Shown in pieces: positions 34,944 to 44,067 of a DNA stretch of 64,000 nucleotides. The position numbers and the translations under genes were made by a program. The notes under the pieces are model-generated. The model did not search any database. It had not been told where the DNA came from and was given only the letters and a program-made list of their open reading frames with translations. The stretch is from the NCBI RefSeq assembly GCF_031458235.1, contig NZ_JAVDYB010000001.1, positions 620,001 to 684,000 of the forward strand, written 5' to 3'. Source of the DNA: Catenuloplanes atrovinosus (GTDB lineage: Bacteria > Actinomycetota > Actinomycetes > Mycobacteriales > Micromonosporaceae). Each line of letters starts with the position of its first letter. The stretch's first letter is position 1.

Positions 34944-35060
34944 TCCCGGCGTGGTGCGGCCCGCATGCTCCCGCGGGCCAACCTCGCGGCGGCTCCGCCG
35001 CCGCTCCGCCGCCGCGTCGGAGCCGGTCCCGCCGCCGGTCACCACGATCCGCGGCATCCG
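34941..35060 (+). repeat. Dispersed gene-end element, copy D
   Basis: The core CCGCATGCTCCCGCGGG is at 34961-34977, preceded by CCCGCTCCCGGCGTGGTG and followed by CAACCTCGCGGCGGCTCC, as in copies A and E read on the opposite strand. It follows the plus-strand phosphoribosyltransferase gene by 63 bp. Confidence 0.75.
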
Positions 35061-35114
35061 TGCCCGCCGCTTTCCGGCCGCGCGTCCCGCCGCCGGTGGG
35101 CCGGAGCGTGCCGG

Positions 35115-37040
35115 TCAGATCAGGGCCGGGGTGAGGGAGACCGGGAGGCTGATGGTGACGTGGGTTCCCTGGTCGAGTTCGGAGACGAGGCTGATGTCGC
35201 CGCCGTGGCCCTCGATGATGCTGCGCGTGATCGCCAGGCCCAGGCCGGAGCCCTGGATCGCCTGCTCACTGGCGTTGGCCGCGCGGTAGAAGCGGCGGAA
35301 CAGGTTGGCCTGGTCCTCGACCGGGATGCCCATCCCGGTGTCGCTGACCGTGATCTCGACGTGGTCCGGCCGGCTGTTCGGGATCGCGCACCGGATCGTG
35401 ACGTGCCCCGGCCCGGGCGTGAACTTGATCGCGTTCGAGAGCAGGTGCAGCAGCGCGCGTTCGAGCAGCTCGGGGTCGCCCGCCACGTGGGCGTCACGGG
35501 CCCGGTTGTCGACCGTGAAGACGATGCCCGCGCCGTCCGCCATCGGCGCCAGCGAGGTGGTGGCCAGCTCGACCACGCTGGCGATCCGGACCGGCCGCTT
35601 GTCCAGCTCCGTGCTGGCGGCCTCCACCTGGGAGAGCGTGAGCAGGTCCTCGACCAGGTTGAGCAGCCGGCGGGCGTTGCGGTCGACCACCCCGAGCATC
35701 CGCTGCTGCGCCGGCGGGATCGTGGACATGTCGTCCTGGATCGCCTCCAGGTAGCCCTGGATGCTGGTCAGCGGCGTCCGCAGCTCGTGCGAGATGGTGG
35801 AGACGAACTCGTCCTTGTGCCGGTCCAGCGCCTGCAACTCGAGCACGACCGCGCGCTGCTGGGCGTAGAGCGCGGCGTGGTGCAGCGCGCGGTTCAGGTC
35901 CTCCACCACCAGGTCGAGCAGCTGCCGGTCGTCGTCGGTGACCTGGCGGCGGCCGTCCAACTCGACGCTGATCACGCCGCGCGCCTCGTCGGTGACGCCG
36001 ACCTGCCGGCTGAGATCCTTCCCGGGTACGGCGCGGTCGAGCAGCATCGGCTCCAGACCCGGCCGGTACCACTGCGCGGCCCGGGGCGTGCCGCCGCCGA
36101 GCCGGATCCAGACCCGGTCCGCGCGCATGGCGACGCCCAGCCGGTCGACCACCTCCTGAAGGATCACGTCGGTCTCCAGCGCGTCGCCGATCGCACCGCC
36201 GATCGCGCGGGCCAGCGCGCGCGTCTCCAACTGCTGTTGCAGCAGGCGGCGCAGCCGGTCGTTCTCCTCGGCGAGCGTGTTCAGCGAGATGCCGGCCTCG
36301 CGCAGTTCCGCCGGGCCGGACACGGTGGCCCGGGCGCCGTGCTCGGCCGCGGCCAGCCGGCGCAGCGTGCGGGTCAGGTTGGTCAGCGGCAAGCCCACGC
36401 CACGGACCACACGCACCGCGAGCAGCAGCACGAACGCCACGCTCAGCAGCGACAGCACCACCGTGGTGGCGTCCGCGATGGGGACCAGCCGGCTGATCGT
36501 ACGTACCACCTGGTTCTGCTTGTCGGCCAGCCACTGCTCGGCCTCGCGGTGCGCGGCCCGGAACCGGTCCGTCCACTGCTTGCCCACCGCGTCCCAGGCC
36601 GTGCTGACGGCCGCGGGCCCACCCGGCCCGGCCGCGATCGGCGCGGCGAACTCGGTGAACCAGCGTTCACCGAGCGCGCGCTCGGTCTCCAGCAGGCGGC
36701 GCAGCGTGGCATCGTCGGTGTGGCTGAGCGCGTCCTCGATCGCGGGTACGAACGCGGCGGAACCCCGCAGGTACGAGTCGAGGAAGCGGGCGTCCGCGGT
36801 CAGCTGGTACCCCCGGATGCCGGTCTCCGCGTCGGTGAGCGCCTGGAGCGCGCGGGTGTTGGCGGCGCCGGCCGGGTAGATCGCCTCGGTGAGGACTCGG
36901 GCGGACGCGGTCAGCTGGCCGATCATCGACCACCGCACCACGCCGGCGACCAGCAGCAACACCGTGAGCACGGCGAAGCCGCCGATGAGCTGCCGGACCG
37001 CGGAGCCACGCGGAGCGTCACGCCACCATGCTGCGCGCAT
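35115..37040 (-). CDS. Orphan sensor histidine kinase with CHASE3, HAMP and GAF domains
   Basis: 641 residues. A first membrane helix (about 18-37), an extracytoplasmic CHASE3-type helical sensor (38-185, with TDAETGIRGYQLTADARFLD), a second helix (about 190-212), a HAMP segment, a GAF-like domain (275-395), then the kinase core with His418 in STISHELRTPL, an N box (LLSNAIKFTPG), SDTGMGIP, FRRFYRA and GSGLGLAI. No response regulator is adjacent, so its partner is elsewhere. The start is ATG 37040 with GGAGAG upstream. It follows the methyltransferase gene by 78 bp on the same strand. Confidence 0.92.
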   Translation of the reverse strand: MRAAWWRDAPRGSAVRQLIGGFAVLTVLLLVAGVVRWSMIGQLTASARVLTEAIYPAGAANTRALQALTDAETGIRGYQLTADARFLDSYLRGSAAFVPAIEDALSHTDDATLRRLLETERALGERWFTEFAAPIAAGPGGPAAVSTAWDAVGKQWTDRFRAAHREAEQWLADKQNQVVRTISRLVPIADATTVVLSLLSVAFVLLLAVRVVRGVGLPLTNLTRTLRRLAAAEHGARATVSGPAELREAGISLNTLAEENDRLRRLLQQQLETRALARAIGGAIGDALETDVILQEVVDRLGVAMRADRVWIRLGGGTPRAAQWYRPGLEPMLLDRAVPGKDLSRQVGVTDEARGVISVELDGRRQVTDDDRQLLDLVVEDLNRALHHAALYAQQRAVVLELQALDRHKDEFVSTISHELRTPLTSIQGYLEAIQDDMSTIPPAQQRMLGVVDRNARRLLNLVEDLLTLSQVEAASTELDKRPVRIASVVELATTSLAPMADGAGIVFTVDNRARDAHVAGDPELLERALLHLLSNAIKFTPGPGHVTIRCAIPNSRPDHVEITVSDTGMGIPVEDQANLFRRFYRAANASEQAIQGSGLGLAITRSIIEGHGGDISLVSELDQGTHVTISLPVSLTPALI

Positions 37041-37118
37041 CTCTCTCCAGTCGTCGTGGAACCCCGTGCGGGTCCATACGGCGGCCGGGCAGCGAACCTG
37101 AGTCTTTGCGGTCCCGGC

Positions 37119-37943
37119 TCAGCCCGCGACGGCCCGCAGCGTGTAGGTCAGCGGCAGCCGCTCCGGCCGGTCGGTGAGGTGCCATTCGCCGAACTCGCCG
37201 GCCTGGTGCATGCGCCCCGGCAGCGCGTTCCACGGCACGGAGTCGTGCTCGGCCAGCCCGGTCAGCCGCAGGCCCGCGTCCAGCACCGCGGTCACGATCT
37301 CGCCGAGCCCGTGGTTCCAGCTGTGCGTGGTGGTGTTGGTCAGCTTCCGCTCCGTCGCCACGTACGTCTCCGCATCGTCCCAGACGAGCGGCTCCGGCGT
37401 CTCGAAGTACGGCAGTTCGACCGCGAGCGGGTCACCGTCGCGCCGCTCGTCGATGGTCCACAGCATCGGGTGGCCCTCCCGGATGAACAGCCGTCCGCCC
37501 GGCCGGAGCAGCCCCGCCACGGTCCGCGCCCAGCGCCGGATGTCGGGCAGCCAGCCGATCGCGCCGATCCCGGTGTAGACCAGGTCGAAGCGGTGCGCGC
37601 CGAGCGCGTCCACCGCGCCGTACACGTCCGACTCGACGTAGGTCACGTCCGCGCCGGCCGCCTCGGCGAGACGCCGCGCCTCGGCCAGCGACGCGGGGGA
37701 GAAGTCCAGGCCGGTCATCCGCGCGCCGAGCCGGGCCAGCGACAGCGTGTCCGTACCGAGATGACACTGCAGGTGCACCGCGTCCAGGCCGGAGACGTCA
37801 CCCAGCCGCGGCAGGTCGAAGCGGACGGTGTCACTGAGGAACGCCGGATCGTCCACGAACCGGTGCAGCCGGTAGCCGGCCACGTGCAGGCCGGCGCGCT
37901 CGTCCCAGTTGCGGCGGTTGATGTCGAGGTAATCGCTGCCCAC
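37119..37943 (-). CDS. Class I SAM-dependent methyltransferase
   Basis: 274 residues. The SAM-binding Rossmann motifs are VHLQCHLGTDTLSLARLGA (motif I region, with a CHLG variant of GxG), VTYVESDVYGA, and FDLVYTGIGAIGWLPD, then LLRPGGRLFIREGHP. The N terminus DYLDINRRNWDERA and the C-terminal WNHGLGEIVTAVLDAGLRL are typical of the small-molecule methyltransferase group. The start is GTG 37943. The substrate is unknown. It may be cotranscribed with the CHASE3 kinase. Confidence 0.9.
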   Translation of the reverse strand: MGSDYLDINRRNWDERAGLHVAGYRLHRFVDDPAFLSDTVRFDLPRLGDVSGLDAVHLQCHLGTDTLSLARLGARMTGLDFSPASLAEARRLAEAAGADVTYVESDVYGAVDALGAHRFDLVYTGIGAIGWLPDIRRWARTVAGLLRPGGRLFIREGHPMLWTIDERRDGDPLAVELPYFETPEPLVWDDAETYVATERKLTNTTTHSWNHGLGEIVTAVLDAGLRLTGLAEHDSVPWNALPGRMHQAGEFGEWHLTDRPERLPLTYTLRAVAG

Positions 37944-38069
37944 GGCCGAAGGCTAGCGGTTGATCGAGCGGGCACCGACCGAAATAATGGCGCTGCCTCC
38001 GGTTGACACCATCTGGGTGGCTCGCCAGACTGTGCCCCGATGAGAGCGCTCTCCGAGAGGCGGGGATTC

Positions 38070-38639
38070 GTGCGGTACAAGGCCTGGTGGGCGGCGCTCG
38101 TCGTACCGGTGCTGGCCCTGTCCTCCGGCTGCGCCGATCCCGCGCCGGAGGCCGCCGCCCCGCCGTCCGCGCCCAGCGTGGCGACGTCGAGCACCTTCAA
38201 CGGTACGGACGTGGCCTGGATCCAGCTGATGATCCCGATGACGGAGCAGCTCGTACCGCTGCTGGAGATCGCCGCCGAACGCGCGTCGTCGGCACCGCTG
38301 CGGGACCTGTCGGCCCGGCTCCGCGACACGCACCGCGCCGAGGCGGTCGAGCTGCGCGCGCTGCTGGCCCGCACCGGCCTGCCCGACACGAACCCGCACG
38401 AGGGCCACAACATGCCCGGCATGGTCACGCCGGACGAGGTGACCACGCTCGCCCAGGCCCAGGGTGCCGCCTTCGACGAGGGCGTCACCACCTCGCTGCG
38501 CGACTACCTGGCCCAGGTCGCCATGATCTCCGGCAGCGAGAGCGAGGTCGGCACGGACCCGCAGACCACCGCCCTCGCCGCCCGCATCGCCGCGTCCCGC
38601 GAACAGGACCTCGCCGCCCTGGAGAAGGCCGCCACATAA
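38070..38639 (+). CDS. DUF305-family lipoprotein
   Basis: 189 residues from GTG 38070. A short signal ends in the lipobox LSSGC, then an Ala/Pro linker, then a four-helix-bundle DUF305 domain with the conserved QLMIPMTEQLVPLLEIAAER, RDTHRAEAVELRALL and the HEGHNMPGM segment. His and Met residues placed as in this family suggest metal (copper) binding. ATG 38040 is in the same frame and would lengthen the n-region by ten residues; I prefer the GTG because a GAGAGG lies nine bases upstream and the signal has normal lipoprotein length. It is divergent from the methyltransferase. Confidence 0.87.
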   Translation: MRYKAWWAALVVPVLALSSGCADPAPEAAAPPSAPSVATSSTFNGTDVAWIQLMIPMTEQLVPLLEIAAERASSAPLRDLSARLRDTHRAEAVELRALLARTGLPDTNPHEGHNMPGMVTPDEVTTLAQAQGAAFDEGVTTSLRDYLAQVAMISGSESEVGTDPQTTALAARIAASREQDLAALEKAAT

Positions 38640-38719
38640 CGCTTCCCTCGCGCCGACTGTTGACTGACACCTCTGTCCGAAATATCGGCTCATGTGGGTG
38701 TGGCCACTGGGGTGTTGGC

Positions 38720-38780
38720 GACTAAAGATGCGTAGAGCACGTAGTGAGCGGCTCAGAACGTGCTCTACGTATCTTTAGTC
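38720..38780. terminator. 23-bp-arm palindrome, likely bidirectional terminator
   Basis: The arms at 38720-38742 and 38758-38780 (left starts GACTAAAGATGCGTAGAGCA) have one G-T wobble position and a 15-base loop. Outer CCACTG / CAGTGG arms extend it. It occupies the same convergent position as the palindromes at 2190 and 12767 but its sequence is unrelated. Confidence 0.65.
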
Positions 38781-39189
38781 AGTGGCTCATGGGGACGTAG
38801 GCGGTTGATCGGCAGGCGGCCAGGTTGCGGATATTCGCTTTCCGGACATAACGACCGCGGGATCGCTGGCTGAAGACGGGCTTGATCTTGCGGCTACGCA
38901 GCGTGCCCCGCCCCCGGCGCACGTCGGGATTCCGGCTTCCTGGCCGTGTTCGTGGCCGCGCGTGCGATCCGCGGCGCCGAACGCGACCACGCGCCGCAGC
39001 TGCCGCCGGAGGCGGTCCAGGAGCGGCCGGGGTGGCGGAATTGGCCTGCCCGCGGGACGGCCCGCGGCTTGCCCGCGACCGGGAAGCCCCGCGTGGAGGC
39101 GGCTTCGCCGCCGCCGAGATCGCCGTCTCCAGCGGCGGACCGTCACGCGCGCCGCCTGACGCGAGCGGCGGCGATTGGCGCGGGGTGTG

Positions 39190-39440
39190 CCCGGCTACGC
39201 CGGGACCGGCTCCGATGTCGCCCGCGGGGCGGAGCGGCCGGCGGAACGCTACGCGCGCCGCGGGACGTGAGCGGCGGCGGGGGCGGGTGGTTCTGGCCGG
39301 CCACGCCGGGACCGGCTCCGATGTCGCCCGCGGGGCGGAGCGGCCGGCGGAACGCTACGCGCGCCGCGGGACGTGAGTGGCGGCGGGGGGCGCCCGGTTC
39401 TGGCCGGCCGCGCCGGGACCGGCTCCGTCGCCGCGAGCGG
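39190..39440. repeat. 106-bp tandem repeat, about 2.4 copies
   Basis: The block ACGCCGGGACCGGCTCCGAT through CGCGCCGCGGGACGTGAG starts at 39197 and again at 39303; a partial third copy starts at 39410 and merges into dispersed element E. Confidence 0.75.
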
Positions 39441-39540
39441 AGCGGAGCGCCGGCGGAGTCGGAGCCCGCGGCGAGGTTTGCCCGCGGGAGCGTGCGGACC
39501 GCGACCGCGCCGGAAGCGGGAAGATCAAGGCCTTGATCTT
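39420..39540 (-). repeat. Dispersed gene-end element, copy E
   Basis: The core CCCGCGGGAGCGTGCGG is at 39481-39497 (one change from the other copies). The 75 bp to its left are almost identical to those of copy A. Read on the minus strand it lies 55 bp after the YbaK-type gene. Confidence 0.75.
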
Positions 39541-39551
39541 GAAGAGGCCCG

Positions 39552-40025
39552 TCAGGGAGCCGGTTCCGGGTCGGTGACGTCGGCGACGGTGGCGGAGAGG
39601 GTGGTGATGGCGTCGTCGGCGGAGAGGGTGATGGCGGTGCCGTGGGCGCCGCCGCCGAGGGAGATCTGGCGGCCGGTGATGCGTTCGTCGGCGATGACGG
39701 GCCAGGGGGTGGTGGCGCCGAACGGGGTGATGGTGCCGCGTTCGTAGCCGGTGGCGTCCTTGGCGGTGGCGGCGTCCGGCATGGAGAGGCGGCTGACGCC
39801 GAGCAGCGTGCGCAGCTTGGGCCAGGAGATCATCCGGCCGCCGGGGACCAGCACGAAGAGGTAGTCGTCGGGGCCGCGGCGGACGACGATGGTCTTGACC
39901 ACGTCGCGGATCTCGGCGCGCCGGGCGGCGGCGGCCTCGGCCAGGCTCGAGACCGGGCCGTGCGTGATCACCTCGTGGGCGATCCCGGCGGCGGCGACCG
40001 CGCGTACGGCAGGGGTGTCGCTCAT
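39552..40025 (-). CDS. YbaK/EbsC-type aminoacyl-tRNA deacylase
   Basis: 157 residues, the size of stand-alone YbaK/ProX-type editing proteins that hydrolyse mischarged aminoacyl-tRNA. Family features are AVAAAGIAHEVITHGPVSSL, the DVVKTIVVRRGPDDYLFVLV stretch with the conserved Lys, LGVSRLSMPDAATAKDATGY, and GTITPFGATTPWPVIADERI ending in the GGGAHGTAITL strand. The start is ATG 40025 (MSDTPAVRAV); the frame extends to 40076 but that leader has no counterpart in the family. It ends convergently to the DUF305 gene. Amino-acid specificity cannot be inferred. Confidence 0.88.
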   Translation of the reverse strand: MSDTPAVRAVAAAGIAHEVITHGPVSSLAEAAAARRAEIRDVVKTIVVRRGPDDYLFVLVPGGRMISWPKLRTLLGVSRLSMPDAATAKDATGYERGTITPFGATTPWPVIADERITGRQISLGGGAHGTAITLSADDAITTLSATVADVTDPEPAP

Positions 40026-40360
40026 GACGACGATCAAATCACCGATGCGCCGGTACGGTTCCCGGTAGTGGCGCACGTCGCCATCAGGAACCTCGGGCGC
40101 GATCTCGGCGTCTCACCCTTCGCCGGTCCACCGGGCCGGGAGACGGACAGCCGAGGGGGTCGTTGACTCGATGCAGCCGTACGCCGATGCACCCGATACC
40201 CGAATCCGCAGCCGCCGGGCGCCGATCGTGCCCGTGACCCGCGACGGTGAGCTGCCGTCCGTGGGAATCAACCCGCGCCCGCCGGTGAGGCGGGCGGACC
40301 GCCGGAAGCGGTGAAGCGAGCCGGGCCCTCGGTGCCTGGAAAGGCCCGAGGGCACCGGGC
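40026..40360. other. Intergenic region without a gene
   Basis: This region lies between two minus-strand genes. Only a stem-loop at its right end was seen (40316-40362); the open frames here have no protein-like composition. Confidence 0.6.
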
Positions 40361-40362
40361 TC
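40316..40362 (-). terminator. Bulged stem-loop after the small conserved protein gene
   Basis: GAGCCGGGCCCTCGGTGCC pairs with GGCCCGAGGGCACCGGGCTC allowing small bulges. It begins at the minus-strand stop codon. Confidence 0.5.
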
Positions 40363-40627
40363 AGCGCGCGACGGCCGCGGCCTTGCGCAGTGCGGTGATC
40401 TCCGGATACGCCACCGCGAGTGTGTCGCGCACCCAGAGCATCCGCCGCACGGCGGTATCCGGATCGTCGCCGAACTCGGCCGCCATCACGGCGGCACATC
40501 CCTCACTGCCGAGGCGCAGGATCATCCGGGTCACTTCGGCCTGGACCGCCTCGCAGGTGGGGCGCTGCGACGGCTGCAGGCACGAGACGAAGAGTGCCTC
40601 CGCAGCCAGATCGTCAACTGTTGTCAT
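40361..40627 (-). CDS. Small conserved hypothetical protein
   Basis: 88 residues from ATG 40627 (MTTVDDLAAEALFVSCLQPS). The pattern of a short N-terminal acidic segment, LQPSQRPTCEAVQAEVTRMI, a Gly-containing turn (GSEGCAAVMAAEFGDDPDTA) and WVRDTLAVAYPEI resembles a family of small proteins common in Micromonosporaceae and related actinomycetes, of unknown function. It is all-helical in appearance with no membrane segment. ATG 40633 two codons upstream is an alternative, but the GGGG site is better spaced for 40627. It stands alone with its own stem-loop. Confidence 0.75.
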   Translation of the reverse strand: MTTVDDLAAEALFVSCLQPSQRPTCEAVQAEVTRMILRLGSEGCAAVMAAEFGDDPDTAVRRMLWVRDTLAVAYPEITALRKAAAVAR

Positions 40628-40809
40628 CACCATGTCCCCGCTGCTAGCTCCAACACGTTTCCAACGTAGCACTTCTGTGATCTACCTAACTCCCAACTAC
40701 GTACCGCATCGGCGGACAGTGGGTACGTCGACCGGCCATTTCGATAGTCGCCTGAACGGTCATATCCCGAAAAATGCTGGAAAAGCGAGCCCTGGCGTCG
40801 TTTTCCGGA

Positions 40810-41901
40810 TCAGCTGCGTTTTGTGGACAGCAGGACGACGGTACGGGCGCCCTCGCCGCGGCTCATCCGGGCGAACGCGGCCGGCGACTCGTCCAGCGTG
40901 GCGTGATGGGTGACCAGCGGGCGCAGGTCCAGTGTGCCGTCCAGCACCGCGGCCGCCAGGCGCGGAATCTCCACGTCGAAGTCGGCGGCGCCGTAGACGC
41001 AGCCGCGCAGCGTCCGGCCGGAGTGGAACAGCTCCAGCGCGGACAGCTCCACGATGTCCGATCGCGCGCCCATGCCGACCACCGTGACCCGCCCGCCGCG
41101 GCGCGCGCTGCGGTACGCGGACCGGATCGTCGCGGCCCGGCCCACGCACTCGAACGTGACGTCCGCGCCGCGCCCGCCGGTCAGGCCGCGGATCGCCCGG
41201 CTGAGCGCGTCGTCCGCGACCAGGAAGTCGGTGGCACCCGCGGCGATCGCCAGCGCCTCCTTGGCGGGCGACACGTCGACCGCCACGATCGGCCCGGCCC
41301 CGGCGGCGCGTGCGGCGCCGACCACGGACAGGCCCACGCCGCCGAGCCCGAACACGACCACGGACTCGCCGGGCGCGACCCGGGCCGTGTTGCGGACCGC
41401 GCCGAAGCCGGTCAGCACCGCGCAGCCGAGCAACGCCGCGTCGGCGAACGACAGCTCGGCCGGCACCGCCACGGCGGCCCGGGCCGGGATCACCACGCGG
41501 GTGGCGAGCGCGCCCAGGCCCAGCGTGACGTGCAGCGGCGTGCCGTCCGGCAGCGTGCCGCGCGGCGCGGACGGCGCGCCGGAGGTCTCGCACAGCCACG
41601 GCTCGCCGCGCGCGCAGAACCAGCAGTCCCGGCACGGTGGCGACCAGTTCAGCACCACCCGGTCGCCGGGCGCCACGCGCGTCACGCCGGGGCCGGCCGC
41701 GATCACGGTGCCGGCCGCCTCGTGGCCCAGCACCAGCGGGAACGACGGCGCCAGCGTGCCGTTGACCATGGACAGGTCGGAGTGGCAGACGCCGGCCGCG
41801 CCGATCTCCACCTCGATCTCACCCTCGCCGGGCGGGTCCAGCAGAAAGTCCTCGACGGTCAGTGACGAGCCGCGCGCGATCAGGCCGCGGGCCGTGGTCA
41901 C
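40810..41901 (-). CDS. Zinc-dependent alcohol dehydrogenase
   Basis: 363-residue medium-chain dehydrogenase/reductase. The catalytic zinc ligands are in GVCHSDL and GHEAAG. The structural zinc cluster is [15 protein letters not shown]. The NAD-binding motif is [19 protein letters not shown]. The GEPWLCE and [12 protein letters not shown] blocks resemble the group III/mycothiol- or glutathione-type alcohol dehydrogenases. GTG 41901 overlaps the aldehyde dehydrogenase stop by four bases, so the pair is translated together and would convert an alcohol to its aldehyde and then to the acid. A larger open frame through both genes is only a shadow. Confidence 0.94.
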   Translation of the reverse strand: MTTARGLIARGSSLTVEDFLLDPPGEGEIEVEIGAAGVCHSDLSMVNGTLAPSFPLVLGHEAAGTVIAAGPGVTRVAPGDRVVLNWSPPCRDCWFCARGEPWLCETSGAPSAPRGTLPDGTPLHVTLGLGALATRVVIPARAAVAVPAELSFADAALLGCAVLTGFGAVRNTARVAPGESVVVFGLGGVGLSVVGAARAAGAGPIVAVDVSPAKEALAIAAGATDFLVADDALSRAIRGLTGGRGADVTFECVGRAATIRSAYRSARRGGRVTVVGMGARSDIVELSALELFHSGRTLRGCVYGAADFDVEIPRLAAAVLDGTLDLRPLVTHHATLDESPAAFARMSRGEGARTVVLLSTKRS

Positions 41902-43304
41902 CGCTGGATGGCCTTGGTCTCGAGGAACTCGTGCAGGCCGTGCGGGCCCAGCTCGCGGCCGAGGCCGGACTGCTTGTAGCCGCCGAACGGCGCGAGCGGG
42001 TTGAACCGGCCGCCGTTGATGTCGACCTGGCCGGTACGCATCCGCCGGGCCACCCGCAGCGCGCGCTCCTCGTCGCCGGACCAGACGCCGCCGGCCAGCC
42101 CGTACCGCGAGTTGTTCGCGATGGTCACCGCGTCGTCGTCGTCCGCGAACGGGATGATCGACAGCACCGGGCCGAAGATCTCCTCCTGCGCCACGGTCGC
42201 GTCCGGCAGCACGTCCGCCAGCACGGTGGGCGCCACGAAGTGGCCGGTCGCGGGGACCGGGGCGTCCAGGCCGCCGGTGGTGAGCCGGGCGCCCTCGGCG
42301 AGGCCCTTCTCCACGTACCCCCGGACCCGGGTCTTCTGGGCCCGCGAACTGACCGGGCCGAGGCGCGTGTTCTCGTCGAACGGGTCGCCCATCGTGTACC
42401 GCGCGGCGGACGCGGTGGCGAGCTCGACCGCCTCCTCGTAGCGGGACGAGTGCACGAGCATGCGCGTCCAGGCGGTGCAGGTCTGCCCGGAGTTGAGCAA
42501 CGCGTTGCCCACGCCGACCTTGACGGCCTTGGTCAGGTCCGCGTCGGCGAGGATCACGTTGGCGGACTTGCCGCCCAGCTCCAGCGCCACGCGCGCGATC
42601 CGGTCCGCGGCGAGGTGGCTGATCCGCGCGCCGACCCGGGTGGAGCCGGTGAACGACACCAGGTCCACGTCCGGGTGGGCCGCGACCGCCTCGCCGACCA
42701 CCGGGCCGGTGCCGGTGACCAGGTTGACCACGCCCGGCGGCAGGCCCGCGGCGTCGATCGCGTCGAAGAGCAGGTACGCCACCAGCGGCGTGATCTCGCT
42801 CGGTTTCAGCACCACGGTGCAGCCGGTGGCCAGCGCGGGCGCCAGCTTCGCCACCACCTGGTGCAGCGGGTAGTTCCACGGGGTGATCGCGCCGACCACG
42901 CCGATCGGCTCGCGGACCACGGTGGAGTTGCCGATCGTCTCCTCCGGCAACGGCCGCGCGGCCAGGTCGGCATAGGACCGGAGCACGGTCAGCGGCAGCC
43001 CGGCGTGCACCGCGGTTGCCACCTTCATCGGGGAGCCCAGCTCGCGCGCGACCGTGCGGGCGATCTCGTCGGCCCGGCCGGCCAGCACGGTGTGCAGCTT
43101 GTCCAGGTGCGCCGCGCGCTCGGCCGGGTCCGCGGCGGCCCACGCCGGGAACGCCCGCCGCGCCGCCGCCACCGCGCGGTCCACGTCCTCGGCGGTGCCG
43201 GCCGGGACGTGCTCGATGATCGTCTCGTGCACCGGATCCTCGACCGGGATCGTGTCCCGGCCGGCCGGTGCCACCCATGCGCCGTCGATGTAGAAGCGGT
43301 CCAT
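41898..43304 (-). CDS. NAD(P)-dependent aldehyde dehydrogenase
   Basis: 468 residues of the ALDH superfamily. The catalytic Cys is in [12 protein letters not shown] and the general-base Glu in [11 protein letters not shown]. The cofactor region has [29 protein letters not shown] and FTGSTRVG. The C terminus is [20 protein letters not shown]. It oxidises aldehydes to acids. It is the first gene of an operon with the alcohol dehydrogenase. A 19-bp near-palindrome identical in 17 positions to the operator of the nearby TetR lies 33 bp upstream of its ATG, so it is probably repressed by that TetR. Confidence 0.95.
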   Translation of the reverse strand: MDRFYIDGAWVAPAGRDTIPVEDPVHETIIEHVPAGTAEDVDRAVAAARRAFPAWAAADPAERAAHLDKLHTVLAGRADEIARTVARELGSPMKVATAVHAGLPLTVLRSYADLAARPLPEETIGNSTVVREPIGVVGAITPWNYPLHQVVAKLAPALATGCTVVLKPSEITPLVAYLLFDAIDAAGLPPGVVNLVTGTGPVVGEAVAAHPDVDLVSFTGSTRVGARISHLAADRIARVALELGGKSANVILADADLTKAVKVGVGNALLNSGQTCTAWTRMLVHSSRYEEAVELATASAARYTMGDPFDENTRLGPVSSRAQKTRVRGYVEKGLAEGARLTTGGLDAPVPATGHFVAPTVLADVLPDATVAQEEIFGPVLSIIPFADDDDAVTIANNSRYGLAGGVWSGDEERALRVARRMRTGQVDINGGRFNPLAPFGGYKQSGLGRELGPHGLHEFLETKAIQR

Positions 43305-43336
43305 CGGTGTGCCCCTTCGTCGGTGAAGAGATCATA

Positions 43337-43355
43337 AAACTAGCGCCGCAAGTTT
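43337..43355. promoter_or_regulatory. TetR operator candidate upstream of aldehyde dehydrogenase
   Basis: AAACTAGCGCCGCAAGTTT overlaps the TetR stop codon. It matches the reverse complement of the 44012 site at 17 of 19 positions and has the same CATA sequence before it. Confidence 0.7.
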
Positions 43356-43987
43356 TCACCGTACCCGAATCGCTCGTAGGCGAGCGTCAGGCCGTCGATC
43401 AGCGCGTCCAGGCCGAGCGCGAACGCGCCCTCGTCCACGCTGCGCTGGTGCTCCGCGAGCCGATGTGCCTGGTGGAGGTGCGGGTAGTCCTCCGCGTACA
43501 GGCTCGGGTCCTCCACGAACCCGCGGGCGAACGAGCCGAGCGCGGACCCGGCCACGAAGTACCGCATCAGCGCGCCGATGTGCGTGGCCCGGGCCGGCGG
43601 CCAGCCCTCGCGCACCAGGCCGCCGTAGACCGCGTCCGCCATCCGCAGCGCGGCCGGCCGCCGCCCGGGGCCCTGTGCCAGGTACGGCACGATGTTCGGA
43701 TGCGCGGCCAGCGCCTCCCGGTAGGAACGGCCCCAGGCCCGCAGCGCCTCCGGCCACGGCCGATCCGCGAACACGCCGATGTCGACGCGCTCGGTGATCG
43801 AGTCGGCGACCGCGTCCAGGATCTCGTCCTTCGTCGCGAAGTGGTTGTACAGCGACGGGCCGCGCACGCCCAGCTCGGTCGCGAGCCGCCGGGTGGAGAC
43901 CGCGGCCAGCCCCTCCTCGTCGATCAGCGTGGTGGCGGTCGCGATGATCCGCTCCCGGCTCAGGAGGGCCTGCTTCGGCCTGGGCAT
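43340..43987 (-). CDS. TetR-family transcriptional regulator
   Basis: 215 residues. The helix-turn-helix is at about 15-58 (IIATATTLIDEEGLAAVSTR, LATELGVRGPSLYNHFATKD). The C-terminal domain is of the TetR_C_1 type (GWPPARATHIGALMRYFVAG, FALGLDALIDGL). It is divergent from an acyl-CoA dehydrogenase operon and precedes the aldehyde/alcohol dehydrogenase operon. Matching AAACTA...TAGTTT sites lie at 44012-44030 and 43337-43355, the second overlapping its own stop codon. The simplest reading is a local repressor of both operons, including autorepression. Confidence 0.93.
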   Translation of the reverse strand: MPRPKQALLSRERIIATATTLIDEEGLAAVSTRRLATELGVRGPSLYNHFATKDEILDAVADSITERVDIGVFADRPWPEALRAWGRSYREALAAHPNIVPYLAQGPGRRPAALRMADAVYGGLVREGWPPARATHIGALMRYFVAGSALGSFARGFVEDPSLYAEDYPHLHQAHRLAEHQRSVDEGAFALGLDALIDGLTLAYERFGYGENLRR

Positions 43988-44011
43988 CGGAATGTCTCCC
44001 TGGACTTCATA

Positions 44012-44030
44012 AAACTAACGGCGCTAGTTT
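44012..44030. promoter_or_regulatory. TetR operator candidate in the divergent promoter
   Basis: AAACTAACGGCGCTAGTTT has inverted AAACTA / TAGTTT half-sites. It is 25 bp from the TetR start and 38 bp from the acyl-CoA dehydrogenase start, so one bound dimer could block both. Confidence 0.75.
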
Positions 44031-44067
44031 AATGGCGTCGGGCCGCCCGCGGACAGGGGGACGCACC

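Larger units (their letters stand above)
38640..39551. other. Gene-free convergent region with palindrome and GC repeats
   Basis: No supported gene. It contains a variant of the CCCGAAATTTCG motif near 38677 (TCCGAAATATCGGCTCATGT), a 23-bp-arm palindrome (38720-38780), a 106-bp tandem repeat (about 39190-39440) and dispersed element copy E (about 39420-39540). Confidence 0.7.

Noticed and set aside
38946-39536. Plus-strand frame of 196 codons
   Set aside because: Covers the 106-bp tandem repeat and a dispersed element, low-complexity composition, no start signal.
40810-43359. 849-residue fusion of aldehyde and alcohol dehydrogenases
   Set aside because: The aldehyde dehydrogenase is read in a different frame; the long frame is a shadow joined to the true alcohol dehydrogenase.
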